Assembly (NCBI RefSeq): GCF_030813715.1
Contig: NZ_JAUSUZ010000001.1
Span: forward strand, 6,758,001-6,822,000
Source of the DNA: Catenuloplanes indicus
GTDB lineage: Bacteria; Actinomycetota; Actinomycetes; Mycobacteriales; Micromonosporaceae
Direction: 5' to 3'
DNA length: 64,000 nt
The notes under the pieces are model-generated. The model saw nothing but the letters and a program-made list of their open reading frames with translations, made no database searches and was not told the DNA's origin. Both the position numbers and the translations under genes were made by a program. Shown here in pieces: positions 54,801 through 61,865 of this stretch; position 1 is the stretch's first letter, and every line of letters starts with the position of its first letter.

Positions 54801-55801
54801 CCGCCGGCATCCAGCCACTCCGCGTCGCCGTCGGCGGCGGTGCCGAGCCTCGCGTCCGCCGCGCTGCCGGGACGGCCCGCGCTGTCGGGACCGGCCGCGC
54901 CGCCGGGACCCGCTGTGTCACCGGAGTCCGCGGTGCCGGCGGACTCCGCCGTGCCGCCGGGCCCGGTCGGCTCCGAGGCGGGCTCCGAGCCGGCGTTCGC
55001 GCTGGCCGGGGCGGCTTCCGGCGTACCCGGGAAGGGGTGTGGGGTTTCGGTGAGGGGCGGGTCGGCGGAGAAGTCGTCGTCGGCGGGGGAGACGTTGCGG
55101 CAGATGTGTTCCGGGTCGGCGGAGGCGCGGGCCAGCGCGGCGATCTGGGCGGCCATCGGGTGGCCGGCCGGCAGGTACTCGCGGCAGAGGTCGCGGGCAC
55201 CGCTGAAGAGCTGGTGGGCCTCGCCGAAGTTGCCGCAGTCGCGTTCCATGGTGCCGAGGCGGGCGAGCATCTTGATGCCGGCGGGATGGCCCTCGCCGTA
55301 GGTCTCGCGGTGCCTGCGGTACGCGTCGGCGAGCAGCCGGCGGGCCGTCACGCACTCGCCGCGGGCGTGTTCGACCGTGGCCAGGTCGGCCTGCGCGGCC
55401 AGGACGCGCATCGAGCCGGGCCCGTCGACCAGCGTGAGCCGGGCGACCACGTCGCGGTAGAGGTGCGCGGCGGCGGCGTTCGCGCCGACGCGGTGCAGCA
55501 CGGCGGCGAGCGTGGCGGCGGCGACCACGGTGCGTTCGTCGGCCGGGCCGCGCAGGCGCCGCTGGGCGGTGTGCGCGAACGTGGCCCAGGCGCGGGCCGA
55601 GTGTGGTTCGCCGAGCGCGACCAGGATGCGGGCGAGCAGGCCCGCCGCGTCGGCCAGGTCGGCCGACGCGCGCAGCGGATCGACGTCGACGGCGGCGAGC
55701 GCGTCACTGAGCAGCATCTGGGCGGCCCCGAGATCGCCCGCGCCGACCAGATCCTTCGCGTGCGCTGTCAGTGCAGCCAATCCGTGGGACACGTGCCCCA
55801 T
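51875..55801 (-). CDS. Large TPR / proline-rich / FN3-like membrane protein
   Basis: The 1308-residue protein has three parts. Residues 1-235 are helical TPR-like repeats (ALGEPHSARAWATFAHTAQRRL..., HPAGIKMLARLGTMERDCGNFGEAHQLF). Residues about 240-1150 are disordered and rich in Pro, Ala, Glu and Trp, with many short repeats and WRPP/AWS motifs. Then comes one membrane helix (about 1175-1200, IVAALVAVGLGTVVVIGGFLL) and a C-terminal fibronectin type III-like domain outside (QDSRTQVTLTWTYPENAEGPVVL...). The TPR part would be inside the cell. No homologous function is known to me. It abuts the convergent sensor kinase gene with no gap. Confidence 0.75.
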   Translation of the reverse strand: MGHVSHGLAALTAHAKDLVGAGDLGAAQMLLSDALAAVDVDPLRASADLADAAGLLARILVALGEPHSARAWATFAHTAQRRLRGPADERTVVAAATLAAVLHRVGANAAAAHLYRDVVARLTLVDGPGSMRVLAAQADLATVEHARGECVTARRLLADAYRRHRETYGEGHPAGIKMLARLGTMERDCGNFGEAHQLFSGARDLCREYLPAGHPMAAQIAALARASADPEHICRNVSPADDDFSADPPLTETPHPFPGTPEAAPASANAGSEPASEPTGPGGTAESAGTADSGDTAGPGGAAGPDSAGRPGSAADARLGTAADGDAEWLDAGGPVADAAPGPQRESPAAGTPWGTAPQRQAEPAPGAGSATPATGAGTPDAHADARIVPVAAGEPATTRAADSGEQPAPSAGPASEDDADHPLPVDGGAATGDAGYSSPPGVSHGASPEPVDTSARTAFAHDDGEPPVHASEQDGFSDIERPESQAWHGSGEDDGTEAWHRPPADLEPASPAQAEPASADPDRTASAPAIHEPVASAPAAHEPAASAPAAHEPAASAPAAPEAVAAASAADEPVTPASETPGLTASEAAALTSAASETVPADPETAAVTAPQPDPAAPPHHPPGHDDHDGGAPPERATGFGGLAERDDAPVVGPWHPPLQGGDDIEPWRAVSFYSAPRPAGADASGADAPLAAAASAWAPDEPRPPAVPESGAAAAGAAPVADEQTPPWRPPAHRPETGEQAAPWRARADRPEAWQPPTERGPSEPWPRGSDSGATPWTPPARTPPPEAAPTPRYPASGIPRSTPWVSGASAHPAPVPPPAGPGDADPAEGSSDTRARQGGSGSRPEAERPGTDRSAGAGTTATPAWSDVRPGTAPPADAGPAATPGTAHAWSDVRPGTAPPADAGPAATPGTAYAWSGAQPETEEPYGDWPLDEPPAWRPPDASGAWSAAPPATPQQPPGQQPHVPPQARPARYATPPTPVPYGDHTGTPDPYGDQRGPAPAGYGRDPGGPAPDERYWTDDGSAAPLPPAVFDDLAGHPAQAAPPAVAPSRHPVPAENRAPAESGPPAEEPPRGYAQRQARHDQPWRSQARGVRTPPPGGRYSPLAPGYGQPGQPQIKAHRRTQGDRSLTAGPAAQRHPAGMLVPARRVPGLAPERYPERPTGKIVAALVAVGLGTVVVIGGFLLTERDTRETPPPAPTASPPSAGATPPPAEAPARAGGGPPSDVRIQDSRTQVTLTWTYPENAEGPVVLTGGRRGNSVAIEELPAGSEQYPVYNLNPDADYCFTVAIVYSTSQIEKAPEVCTTR
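53061..53210. repeat. 75-bp in-frame tandem duplication in the TPR/proline-rich gene
   Basis: The segments 53061-53135 and 53136-53210 are almost identical (both begin GTGCCGGGTGTCGCC). Together they duplicate a 25-residue unit of the disordered region that contains the PPADAGPAATPGTA motif. Confidence 0.85.
54121..54210. repeat. 30-bp in-frame tandem repeat in the TPR/proline-rich gene
   Basis: Three 30-bp units start at 54121, 54151 and 54181, each beginning CCGCTGGCGCGGACGCG. The first two are identical and the third has a few changes. They encode a ten-residue Ala/Pro/Glu repeat (HEPAASAPAA). Confidence 0.88.
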
Positions 55802-55896
55802 AGTGCTCGTTCCGGAACGATGTGTTCAAGTGGGCGCTCTCGGCGGTGGCGTCCCGGGAATGCCGTACCGGGCGATTCCGGACTGTCGCGAAGCCG

Positions 55897-56361
55897 TCAG
55901 CGCAGCTCGTGTTCCGGGTCGAGGTGGTCGAGCAGGCGGGTGCCGATCGCGCCGAGCTGGGCGAGCTGTTCCGGGCTCAGCTGGTCGAAGAGGTGCGCGC
56001 GGACGCCGTCGACGTGCCGGGGTGCGGCGGCGGCGAGCACCTCGTAACCCCGTTCGGTGAGCACGGCGAGCTGGCCGCGCCGGTCGGTGGGGCAGTCCTC
56101 GCGGCGCACCCAGCCCTGTTCGGTGAGCCGGGTGACCGCGTGCGAGATGCGGCTGCGGGACGAGGCGAGCGAGTCGGCGAGGTCGCTCATCCGCATGCTG
56201 CGGTCGGGTGCCTCGGAGAGCCGGACCAGGATCTCGTAGTACGCGTGCGGCATGCCTGAGTCCCGCTGCAGTTCCCGGTCCAGCGTCTCCAGCAGGGCTC
56301 GGGAGGCGAAGAGGAACGCCCGCCAGGTGCGTTGCTCCTCGGGGTTCAGCCAGCGCGTCAT
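55897..56361 (-). CDS. MarR-family transcriptional regulator
   Basis: The 154-residue protein has the MarR fold: YEILVRLSEAPDRSMRMSDLADSLASSRSRISHAVTRLTEQGWV as winged helix and DCPTDRRGQLAVLT as the wing. ATG 56361 begins directly at MTRWLNPEEQRTWRAFLFASRALLETL, the usual start of this subfamily; a longer frame to 56394 crosses the operator. It diverges from a VOC-family gene over a gap of 59 bases containing two overlapping palindromes, a typical arrangement for substrate-induced derepression. Confidence 0.9.
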   Translation of the reverse strand: MTRWLNPEEQRTWRAFLFASRALLETLDRELQRDSGMPHAYYEILVRLSEAPDRSMRMSDLADSLASSRSRISHAVTRLTEQGWVRREDCPTDRRGQLAVLTERGYEVLAAAAPRHVDGVRAHLFDQLSPEQLAQLGAIGTRLLDHLDPEHELR

Positions 56362-56374
56362 GACCGTATGATAA

Positions 56375-56395
56375 TCAACTAGTTGAACCTTCAAC
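56375..56395. promoter_or_regulatory. Overlapping MarR operator palindromes
   Basis: TCAACTAGTTGA (56375-56386) is a perfect 12-bp palindrome, and GTTGAACCTTCAAC (56382-56395) is a second with perfect 6-bp arms sharing its first five bases. The site lies between the divergent MarR and VOC genes. The TCAAC/GTTGA half-site is typical of MarR operators. Confidence 0.75.
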
Positions 56396-56420
56396 TACCA
56401 ACATGGACGAAGGGATCGTC

Positions 56421-56936
56421 ATGGGTGTCGTCCGGCTCAACCACGCCGTGCTGTACATCAGCGACCTCGACCGGAGTGTCGCGTTCTACCGGGACGTGCT
56501 CGGCTTCCGCCAGGTGCCGATGACGCCGAACGGGTTCCGTGCCGCTTTCATGCAGGCGCCGGACTCGACGAACGACCACGACCTGGGGCTGTTCGAGATC
56601 GGGCCGGCCGGCCCGTCGGCGGCTGGGCGGGCCACGGTCGGGCTCTACCACCTGGCGTGGGAGGTCGACACGCTGGACACGCTGGAGCAGGTGATGGTGG
56701 CGCTGGCGAACGCGGACGCACTGGTCGGCACGTCCGACCACGGCACCACCAAGAGCCTCTACGGCCGGGACCCGGACGGGCTGGAGTTCGAGGTGGTCTG
56801 GCTGATCCCGAAGGACCTGCTGGACGACGCGGCACTGGCCGCGCGCAGGACCATCGGCCGCCTGGACATCGACAAGGAGAAGACGCGGTACGGGGGTCAG
56901 ACGCGCGGCGGAGTGGGAATCTCCGTGAGCGCCTGA
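56421..56936 (+). CDS. VOC-family dioxygenase/glyoxalase-like protein
   Basis: The 171-residue protein has the two beta-alpha-beta-beta-beta modules of the vicinal oxygen chelate fold. Likely metal ligands are His in LNHAVLYISD, His in YHLAWEVD and Glu in GLEFEVVW, the pattern of extradiol catechol dioxygenases and glyoxalase I. GAAGGG stands seven bases before the ATG at 56421; an ATG at 56403 would add six residues. Divergence from the MarR gene suggests induction by its substrate, possibly a phenolic, which is inference. Confidence 0.85.
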   Translation: MGVVRLNHAVLYISDLDRSVAFYRDVLGFRQVPMTPNGFRAAFMQAPDSTNDHDLGLFEIGPAGPSAAGRATVGLYHLAWEVDTLDTLEQVMVALANADALVGTSDHGTTKSLYGRDPDGLEFEVVWLIPKDLLDDAALAARRTIGRLDIDKEKTRYGGQTRGGVGISVSA

Positions 56937-56951
56937 CCCCCGCCCCAAGGC

Positions 56952-57134
56952 CTAGCTGGCGCGGGACTTGTCCTGCTTCCAGGAGAACGGGCCGGGCAGG
57001 TCGACGCGGTGCGCCCGAGCCCGGGAGTTCCAGGACCAGCGACCGATCTTGATGCTCCACGACGAGAAACCGTTCTCGGTGAAGTTGAGGATCAGCGGTC
57101 CGAACTTCTTACGCTTACGGAACATCAGGCCCAT
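56952..57134 (-). CDS. DUF4236-type small protein
   Basis: This 60-residue basic protein begins MGLMFRKRKKFGPLILNFTENG and continues with SSWSIKIGRWSWNSRARAHRVDLPGPFSW. This matches the small DUF4236 domain, which opens with F-RKR---G-------S--G-S-S-G--G and ends with ...V-LPG-G-----. Its function is unknown; in other proteins the domain is found next to nuclease or membrane modules, but here it stands alone. Confidence 0.82.
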   Translation of the reverse strand: MGLMFRKRKKFGPLILNFTENGFSSWSIKIGRWSWNSRARAHRVDLPGPFSWKQDKSRAS

Positions 57135-57219
57135 GGCGTGTTGCTCCCTTCGTCTGCATAGCTGCCGGGGTTGTCGAACATGTGCCCGAAACCCCGGCAG
57201 AGCAAACGTTCGGGTGAAT

Positions 57220-57681
57220 TCAGCGCGGTTCCCATGCGTCGGGCCTGGTCGTCAGCTTCTTGACGTGGTTGGGCAGCCGGCCGCTCACCACGTCGGCCAG
57301 GCTGGTCTCGTCCACCACTTCGCGCACCGCGCTGCGGACCGCGACCCAGAGCTTCGGCAGGTTCTCCGCGGCGCCGTCGTACCGCGTCTCCTCGGGGCGC
57401 ATGCCGCGGACGCCGGCCAGCGGGCCGTCGACCGCGCGGAGGATCGCGCCGATCATGATCTCGCGGGGCGTCTGGGCCAGCGTGTAACCGCCCTCGGCGC
57501 CGCGCTGGGCCCGGACGATGCCGGCCCGGCGGAGGTCCGCGAGCACGGCCTCCAGGAACTTGCGCGGCATGTCCTGCTCCTGCGCGATGGCCTGGGCGGA
57601 CATCAGTGAGGGGTGAACCGACGCCAGGCTGAGGGCGGCTCGGACGGCGTACTCACCACGCGCGGAGATCTGCACCCACAC
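57220..57681 (-). CDS. Rrf2-family transcriptional regulator without cysteines
   Basis: The 153-residue protein has the Rrf2 winged helix: QISARGEYAVRAALSLASVHPSLMSAQAIAQEQDMPRKFLEAVLADLRRAGIVRAQRGAEGGYTLA. The typical three cysteines of IscR/NsrR that hold an Fe-S cluster are absent; there is no cysteine in the whole protein. It must therefore sense something else or act as a structural DNA binder. The start is GTG 57681. Confidence 0.9.
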   Translation of the reverse strand: MWVQISARGEYAVRAALSLASVHPSLMSAQAIAQEQDMPRKFLEAVLADLRRAGIVRAQRGAEGGYTLAQTPREIMIGAILRAVDGPLAGVRGMRPEETRYDGAAENLPKLWVAVRSAVREVVDETSLADVVSGRLPNHVKKLTTRPDAWEPR

Positions 57682-57726
57682 ATTGTGACCTGAGCGCGCC
57701 GGGAACGTACGCCGCCCCGCTCTGTC

Positions 57727-58653
57727 CTAGAAAGTGTGGAACGCGGTGGTCCGCAGCAGATGCGGGCCGGGCGCCTGAGCCTCCAGCGGCGGGCCGGGCA
57801 GCGCGGCCCGGAACGCGCCGGGTGAGCAGCCGGTCTCCCGGTGGAAGAAGCGGCCGAAGTTCGTCGGCTCCGGGAAGCCCAGCGCCCGGCCGATGTCCGC
57901 GATCGGCGTCTCCGTGCAGGCCAGCAGGCGCCGGGCCTGTAGCGCCACCCGGTCGTCGATCACCTGTTTGGCGCTGCGCCCGGTGGCGGCCAGGCAGGCC
58001 CGGGTGAGCGTGCGGACCGAGCAGCCGAGCAGCTGCGCGTACTCCTCGACGCGGCGGCTGCGGGAATACCCGGTCTCGATGGCCTTGCGGAACTCCTGGA
58101 ACACGGCCGGCTCCGGCGGCGCGGGATCCCCGGCGATCAGCGCGATCCGCAGCATCAGCACGGTCAGCTGGTGGCGCAGCAGGTCGTCGGCGAGCGGCGT
58201 GCCGGCGTGCCGCTCCCGGTCCACCATCAGCTGGCTCACCTCGCTGATCACGGCGTCCTCGTCCTCACCGGCCAGCTGCCACCCGCACCGGCCGCCGGGC
58301 TGCCAGTGGTCCGGCAGATCCTCGGGGTGCCAGGAGACGACCACCGCGTCCAGCCCGGCCCGGCGGCTGAGCCGGATCGCCTGGCCCGGCCGGGCCCACA
58401 GCAGCGTGCCCGGCCGGCAGTCGTGGCGGACGAAGTCGATCTCCTGCGCGCCCTGACCGACCGTGACCAGCAGCAGGAGGTTGCGGTCGAGAAGATGCGG
58501 TCCGTCACCCGGGACATCGCTGAGCGTAGTGGCGCCGATGCCTGAAGGGCGTGCGGGCTCGTTGCCCGGTCGTGCCTGACCGATACCGACCATCCGACTC
58601 ACGGTAACCGTCCCTGGCCAGGGCCGCATCCCCGCATTCTGTTTGTTGCACAT
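57727..58653 (-). CDS. AraC-family transcriptional regulator
   Basis: The product has up to 308 residues. The N-terminal part is a cupin-like ligand domain (VPGDGPHLLDRNLLLLVTVGQGAQEIDFVRHDCRPGTLLWARPGQAIRL). The C-terminal 100 residues hold the double helix-turn-helix of AraC/XylS proteins (RVEEYAQLLGCSVRTLTRACLAATGRSAKQVIDDRVALQARRLLACTETPIADIGRALGFPEPTNFGRFFHRETGCSPGAFR). The start is uncertain: ATG 58653 has no ribosome site, and GTG 58602 or ATG 58593 would also keep the full domain. The target is not evident from the neighbours. Confidence 0.88.
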   Translation of the reverse strand: MCNKQNAGMRPWPGTVTVSRMVGIGQARPGNEPARPSGIGATTLSDVPGDGPHLLDRNLLLLVTVGQGAQEIDFVRHDCRPGTLLWARPGQAIRLSRRAGLDAVVVSWHPEDLPDHWQPGGRCGWQLAGEDEDAVISEVSQLMVDRERHAGTPLADDLLRHQLTVLMLRIALIAGDPAPPEPAVFQEFRKAIETGYSRSRRVEEYAQLLGCSVRTLTRACLAATGRSAKQVIDDRVALQARRLLACTETPIADIGRALGFPEPTNFGRFFHRETGCSPGAFRAALPGPPLEAQAPGPHLLRTTAFHTF

Positions 58654-58756
58654 TTATGGCAATTTCGCGGTTTTTCTGCGGATACGACTGACCCGCGCGT
58701 ACCGGATGGTATCGCGCGGGTCATATCAGTTCTTCTGTCCTTTTTAATGCCGCCTT

Positions 58757-59188
58757 TTATCGCCCCGCCAGCAGCCGGTTCACGGCCGCGTCCACGTCCA
58801 GGTGATCGCCCTCCCGGCCCCGCGGCACCACCACGTACGTCCGGCGAAGGAACCGGACCAGTACGCTGCGTGGCACCTCGAAGAGGGCGTTCCCGTCCGG
58901 CGACGACAGGGCCAGGGCGACGAAGTCACCCTTCGGCGTGGCCCACGGCCACACCCGGACGTCGCCGATCCCGGCCGGCTCGTCGAGCCCGGTGACCAGT
59001 AGCTCCCGCGCGAATGACCAGCTCACGGCCTCGCCCCCGGCCGTCTCGGCGTGGAACAGGACGTGCACCGCGTACGGATCTGACGGGTCATAGCGAAGGC
59101 TGGCGCGCACCGGCAACGCGGTAGCATCCGGTGCGACAAGCCGCAGCGACGTCTCGACCTCGACGGTCGTCGGTCGGATGACACTCAT
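58757..59188 (-). CDS. SsgA-family sporulation/cell-division regulator
   Basis: The 143-residue protein shows the SsgA-like pattern: LPVRASLRYDPSDPYAVHVLFHA, the WSFARELLVTGL motif, GDVRVWP, and the LSSPDGNALFEVPRSVLVRFLRRTY segment. SsgA-like proteins exist only in morphologically complex actinomycetes and help place the septum and FtsZ during spore formation (SsgB recruits FtsZ). GGGAGAA precedes ATG 59188. Length and motif set are near SsgB, but I cannot name the paralogue with certainty. Confidence 0.92.
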   Translation of the reverse strand: MSVIRPTTVEVETSLRLVAPDATALPVRASLRYDPSDPYAVHVLFHAETAGGEAVSWSFARELLVTGLDEPAGIGDVRVWPWATPKGDFVALALSSPDGNALFEVPRSVLVRFLRRTYVVVPRGREGDHLDVDAAVNRLLAGR

Positions 59189-59212
59189 TGACGTTCTCCC
59201 CCCGGCACCGCT

Positions 59213-59252
59213 GCGGGGTACTCACCCCGCGTATCCCATACTCAGCGGATAC
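59213..59252. promoter_or_regulatory. Paired inverted repeats in the SsgA-like gene leader
   Basis: GCGGGG and CCCCGC (59213-59218 and 59225-59230) form a perfect stem with a TACTCA loop. GTATCC (59231-59236) and GGATAC (59247-59252) are a second inverted repeat next to it. They lie 25-65 bases upstream of the SsgA-like start and could be operators or a leader hairpin. The remaining 200 bases of the divergent gap show no clear site. Confidence 0.45.
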
Positions 59253-59457
59253 ATCCGATTACGCTCCGTCATACGCTGATCTCACCCAGTAGTAGGAAGT
59301 CGGTACCGAACTGGTCTTCCAAAAGCGGATTTCTAGTAAGATCCCGGCGTCTTGCCTGCTCCTCGGTCCGCCATCGCGGCGATACCAACGTCGACTCACT
59401 CCGGTAACGTCGTGTTGTCCCGTTCAGTGACGGCCCTAGCGCTACCGGGGGTAGGTA

Positions 59458-59949
59458 ATGACGGCAAATCCCTCCACGGCGTCCAATTCCGGGGTGGCAA
59501 CCGTGGGTGATCATGAAGAGGTGGAAACCCTCGAAGAGGCCGTCCGGCCCGCGCCCGCATGGCGACGCCGCATCACCGGCACGCTCGACGGCATTCGCGC
59601 CAACCCCACCGGCCGGATAGCCCTGAAGATCGGCATCGGCGTCCTGGGCGCGATCGTGGTCGCGGTCGGCATCGTCGCGATCCCGCTCCCCGGCCCCGGC
59701 TGGGGCATCGTCATCGTCGGCCTCGCCATCTGGGCCATCGAGTTCGCCTGGGCCCGCCACCTGCTCCACTTCACCCGCAAACACGTCCAGGCCTGGACCC
59801 GCTGGATCATGCGCCAGCCGTGGCCGCTCCGCTCCCTCCTCGGCCTCCTCTGCTTCGTCTTCGTCAGCGCGATCGTCTGGCTCTCCCTCCGCCTGACGCT
59901 CGGCATCGACCTCATCCAGGTCGGCCTGAACCTCCTCGACCGCTTCTAG
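59458..59949 (+). CDS. PGPGW-motif membrane protein (TIGR02611-like)
   Basis: The 163-residue protein has a charged, acidic N-terminus (about 1-55) and two or three membrane helices. The loop LPGPGWGIVIVGLAIWAIEFAWARHLL carries the PGPGW signature that defines a family of small actinobacterial membrane proteins (TIGR02611) with no known function. GGGGGTAGG precedes the ATG at 59458. It is divergent from the SsgA-like gene. Confidence 0.85.
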   Translation: MTANPSTASNSGVATVGDHEEVETLEEAVRPAPAWRRRITGTLDGIRANPTGRIALKIGIGVLGAIVVAVGIVAIPLPGPGWGIVIVGLAIWAIEFAWARHLLHFTRKHVQAWTRWIMRQPWPLRSLLGLLCFVFVSAIVWLSLRLTLGIDLIQVGLNLLDRF

Positions 59950-60013
59950 GACCCCGAACCGATCTTCCCGCTCCCGGCGCGGCCGGGATCCGCACGCTCC
60001 CGCGGGCACCGGT

Positions 60014-61565
60014 CCAATGCCACTTAGCTTATTTTGATCTTGGTTGCCTGGTGGGTGGTCTGGTGGCTTTGTCTGCTTCGATGGTGTGGTGTCGGGTGTG
60101 GGGGTGCGGCCGGATCAGGTGTCGGTCGGTGTGCTGGTGACGGCGGTGCCGCGGGATGCGGTTGATGGGGCGGTGGCGCAGTGCGGTGTGGGTGCGAAAC
60201 GGTCGGATGGGAAGTTGCCGCCGCATGTGACGGCGTATCTGACGATGGGGTTGTGGCTGTTCGCGGATGATGACTATGCCGAGGTCGCGAAGAAGGTGAC
60301 CGGTGGACTGGACCGGTTCGGGTGCTGGGATGCGGGCTGGTTGGCGCCGACGCCGGGTGGGATTTCTCAGGCCAGGAAGCGGCTGGGCCGGGATGTGCTG
60401 GCGGAGGTGTTCGAGCGGGTCGCCCGGCCGGTCGCGTCACCGGTCACGTCAGGTGCGTGGTTGCGGGACCGGCGGGTCCTTGCCATCGACGGGTTCGACG
60501 TGGACGTGCCGGACACGATGGAGAACGCGGCCGAGTTCGGGTACTCCCGGACCGGTGGTGGCCCGTCGGCGTTCCCGAAAGCCCGGGTCGTGGCGTTGAC
60601 CGAGTGCGGGACACACGCGTTCCTGGCGGCGGAGGTCGGCGCGTATGCGGTCGCCGAACAGACCCTGGCCATGCCGTTGTATTCGCGGCTGCGACGCGGG
60701 GAACTGCTGACCGCCGACCGTGCCTTCTACTCGTTTACGGCGTGGGACCGGGCGCAGGCGACCGGCGCGGACCTGCTGTGGCGGATCCAGGCCGGGATCA
60801 GGCTCCCGGTGATCGAGATCCTCGGCGACGGCACCTATCTGACCGTGTTGATGGACAAGACGATCCGCGGTGGCCGCCGGGACCGGATCCTGGCCGCCGC
60901 GGCCGGCGGGACCCTGGACACCTGCGACGACGCGATCAACGACCGTGGCCTGCCCGCCGCCCACCTGGTCCGGGTCGTCGAGTACGACGTCCCGGACCGG
61001 GCCGGTAACGGCACCGGTGAGCTGATCACCCTGGCCACCACCATCACCGACCCCGCCCAGGCCGGCCCGGACGAACTCGCCGAGGCATACCACCTGCGAT
61101 GGGAACACGAAACCGCCAACGACCAGCTCAAAACCCACCTCCGCGGGCCCGGCCGGATCCTGCGCTCGAAACTGCCCGACCTCGTCCACCAGGAAATCTG
61201 GGCCTGGCTGCTCGTCCAGCACGCACTCACCGTCCTGATCACCGCCGCCGCCGACGCCGCCGCGATCGACCCCGACCGGATCAGCTTCACCGACACCCTG
61301 CGCCTCGTCCGCCGCTCAGCCACCGGCTCAGCGGCCATTTCCCCCTGAGGACTGGACCACCCAGCTACCCACCATCTGGACCCACATCACCCGGGAACTC
61401 AACCCCACCCGACGCCACCGCACCTGCCCCCGCGCCGTCAAACGCTGCCGCCGCAACATGTACCGGCCCAAACGACGCGACGAACCCGCCAGCACCCGAC
61501 ACACCGGCCCCGCCACCATCCGCCTCCACCCACCATCAAGATCAAAATAAGCTAAGTGGCATTGG
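60014..61565 (+). mobile_element. IS4-family insertion sequence, complete ends
   Basis: The element is 1552 bp long. Its ends are perfect 29-bp inverted repeats (60014-60042 and 61537-61565), beginning CCAATGCCACTTAGCTTATT. The 8-bp sequence GCACCGGT is duplicated directly outside both ends (60006-60013 and 61566-61573), proving transposition into this place. One transposase gene fills it. The element sits between the PGPGW gene and a tRNA-Val gene, and no gene is interrupted. Confidence 0.95.
60089..61348 (+). CDS. IS4-family transposase, C-terminus lost to another frame
   Basis: The product has about 419 residues. The N-terminal domain (LPPHVTAYLTMGLWLFADDDYAEVAKKV) leads into the RNase H-like catalytic core with DGFDVDVPDT (first Asp), LLTADRAFYSF (second Asp) and the YREK-like signature YHLRWEHETANDQLKTHLRG (catalytic Glu), all intact. 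It stops at TGA 61346 after AISP. Skipping one base there gives EDWTTQLPTIWTHITRELNPTRR... with a stop at 61547-61549 inside the right inverted repeat, which looks like the true end. Start codon is uncertain: GTG 60089 or 60086, or TTG 60044. Confidence 0.88.
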   Translation: MSGVGVRPDQVSVGVLVTAVPRDAVDGAVAQCGVGAKRSDGKLPPHVTAYLTMGLWLFADDDYAEVAKKVTGGLDRFGCWDAGWLAPTPGGISQARKRLGRDVLAEVFERVARPVASPVTSGAWLRDRRVLAIDGFDVDVPDTMENAAEFGYSRTGGGPSAFPKARVVALTECGTHAFLAAEVGAYAVAEQTLAMPLYSRLRRGELLTADRAFYSFTAWDRAQATGADLLWRIQAGIRLPVIEILGDGTYLTVLMDKTIRGGRRDRILAAAAGGTLDTCDDAINDRGLPAAHLVRVVEYDVPDRAGNGTGELITLATTITDPAQAGPDELAEAYHLRWEHETANDQLKTHLRGPGRILRSKLPDLVHQEIWAWLLVQHALTVLITAAADAAAIDPDRISFTDTLRLVRRSATGSAAISP

Positions 61566-61695
61566 GCACCGGTCGTCGCTGGCGCTCCTCCCTGCCGGTC
61601 CCGCGTGACGAAGAGCGGGCGCCGGCAGTCCCCCCGACGCGCCGGACCCCGATGTGCGCGAGGGCGGGGGCCTCCGGTACAGTTCTGTCTCGCAA

Positions 61696-61767
61696 GGGCG
61701 ATTAGCTCAGTGGGAGAGCGCTCCGTTCACACCGGAGAGGTCACTGGTTCGAACCCAGTATCGCCCA
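61696..61767 (+). tRNA. tRNA-Val (anticodon CAC)
   Basis: A full cloverleaf can be drawn. The acceptor stem pairs GGGCGAT with ATCGCCC, the D arm is GCTC-AGTGGGA-GAGC, the anticodon stem is CTCCG/CGGAG with loop TTCACAC (anticodon CAC), and the T arm is ACTGG-TTCGAAC-CCAGT. CCA is not encoded, since the sequence after the discriminator A is CGA. It reads valine codon GTG, a very common codon here. Confidence 0.97.
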
Positions 61768-61778
61768 CGAGATGCAGG

Positions 61779-61813
61779 GGCCGTGTGTTCGCGGGAAGCG
61801 CGAACACACGGCC
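61779..61813 (+). terminator. Terminator hairpin behind tRNA-Val
   Basis: GGCCGTGTGTTCGCG (61779-61793) and CGCGAACACACGGCC (61799-61813) make a perfect 15-bp stem with a GGAAG loop, 11 bases after the tRNA. This is a typical actinomycete terminator without a T tract. Confidence 0.88.
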
Positions 61814-61865
61814 TCTCGTCATTTCTGCTCAGGGGGCCGAGCCCCCTGAAACCCCGCGGTGTGGT

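Noticed and set aside
61099-61608. Separate 169-residue gene at the end of the insertion sequence
   Set aside because: Its frame is a shadow; the meaningful sequence there is the displaced C-terminus of the transposase in the +1 frame.
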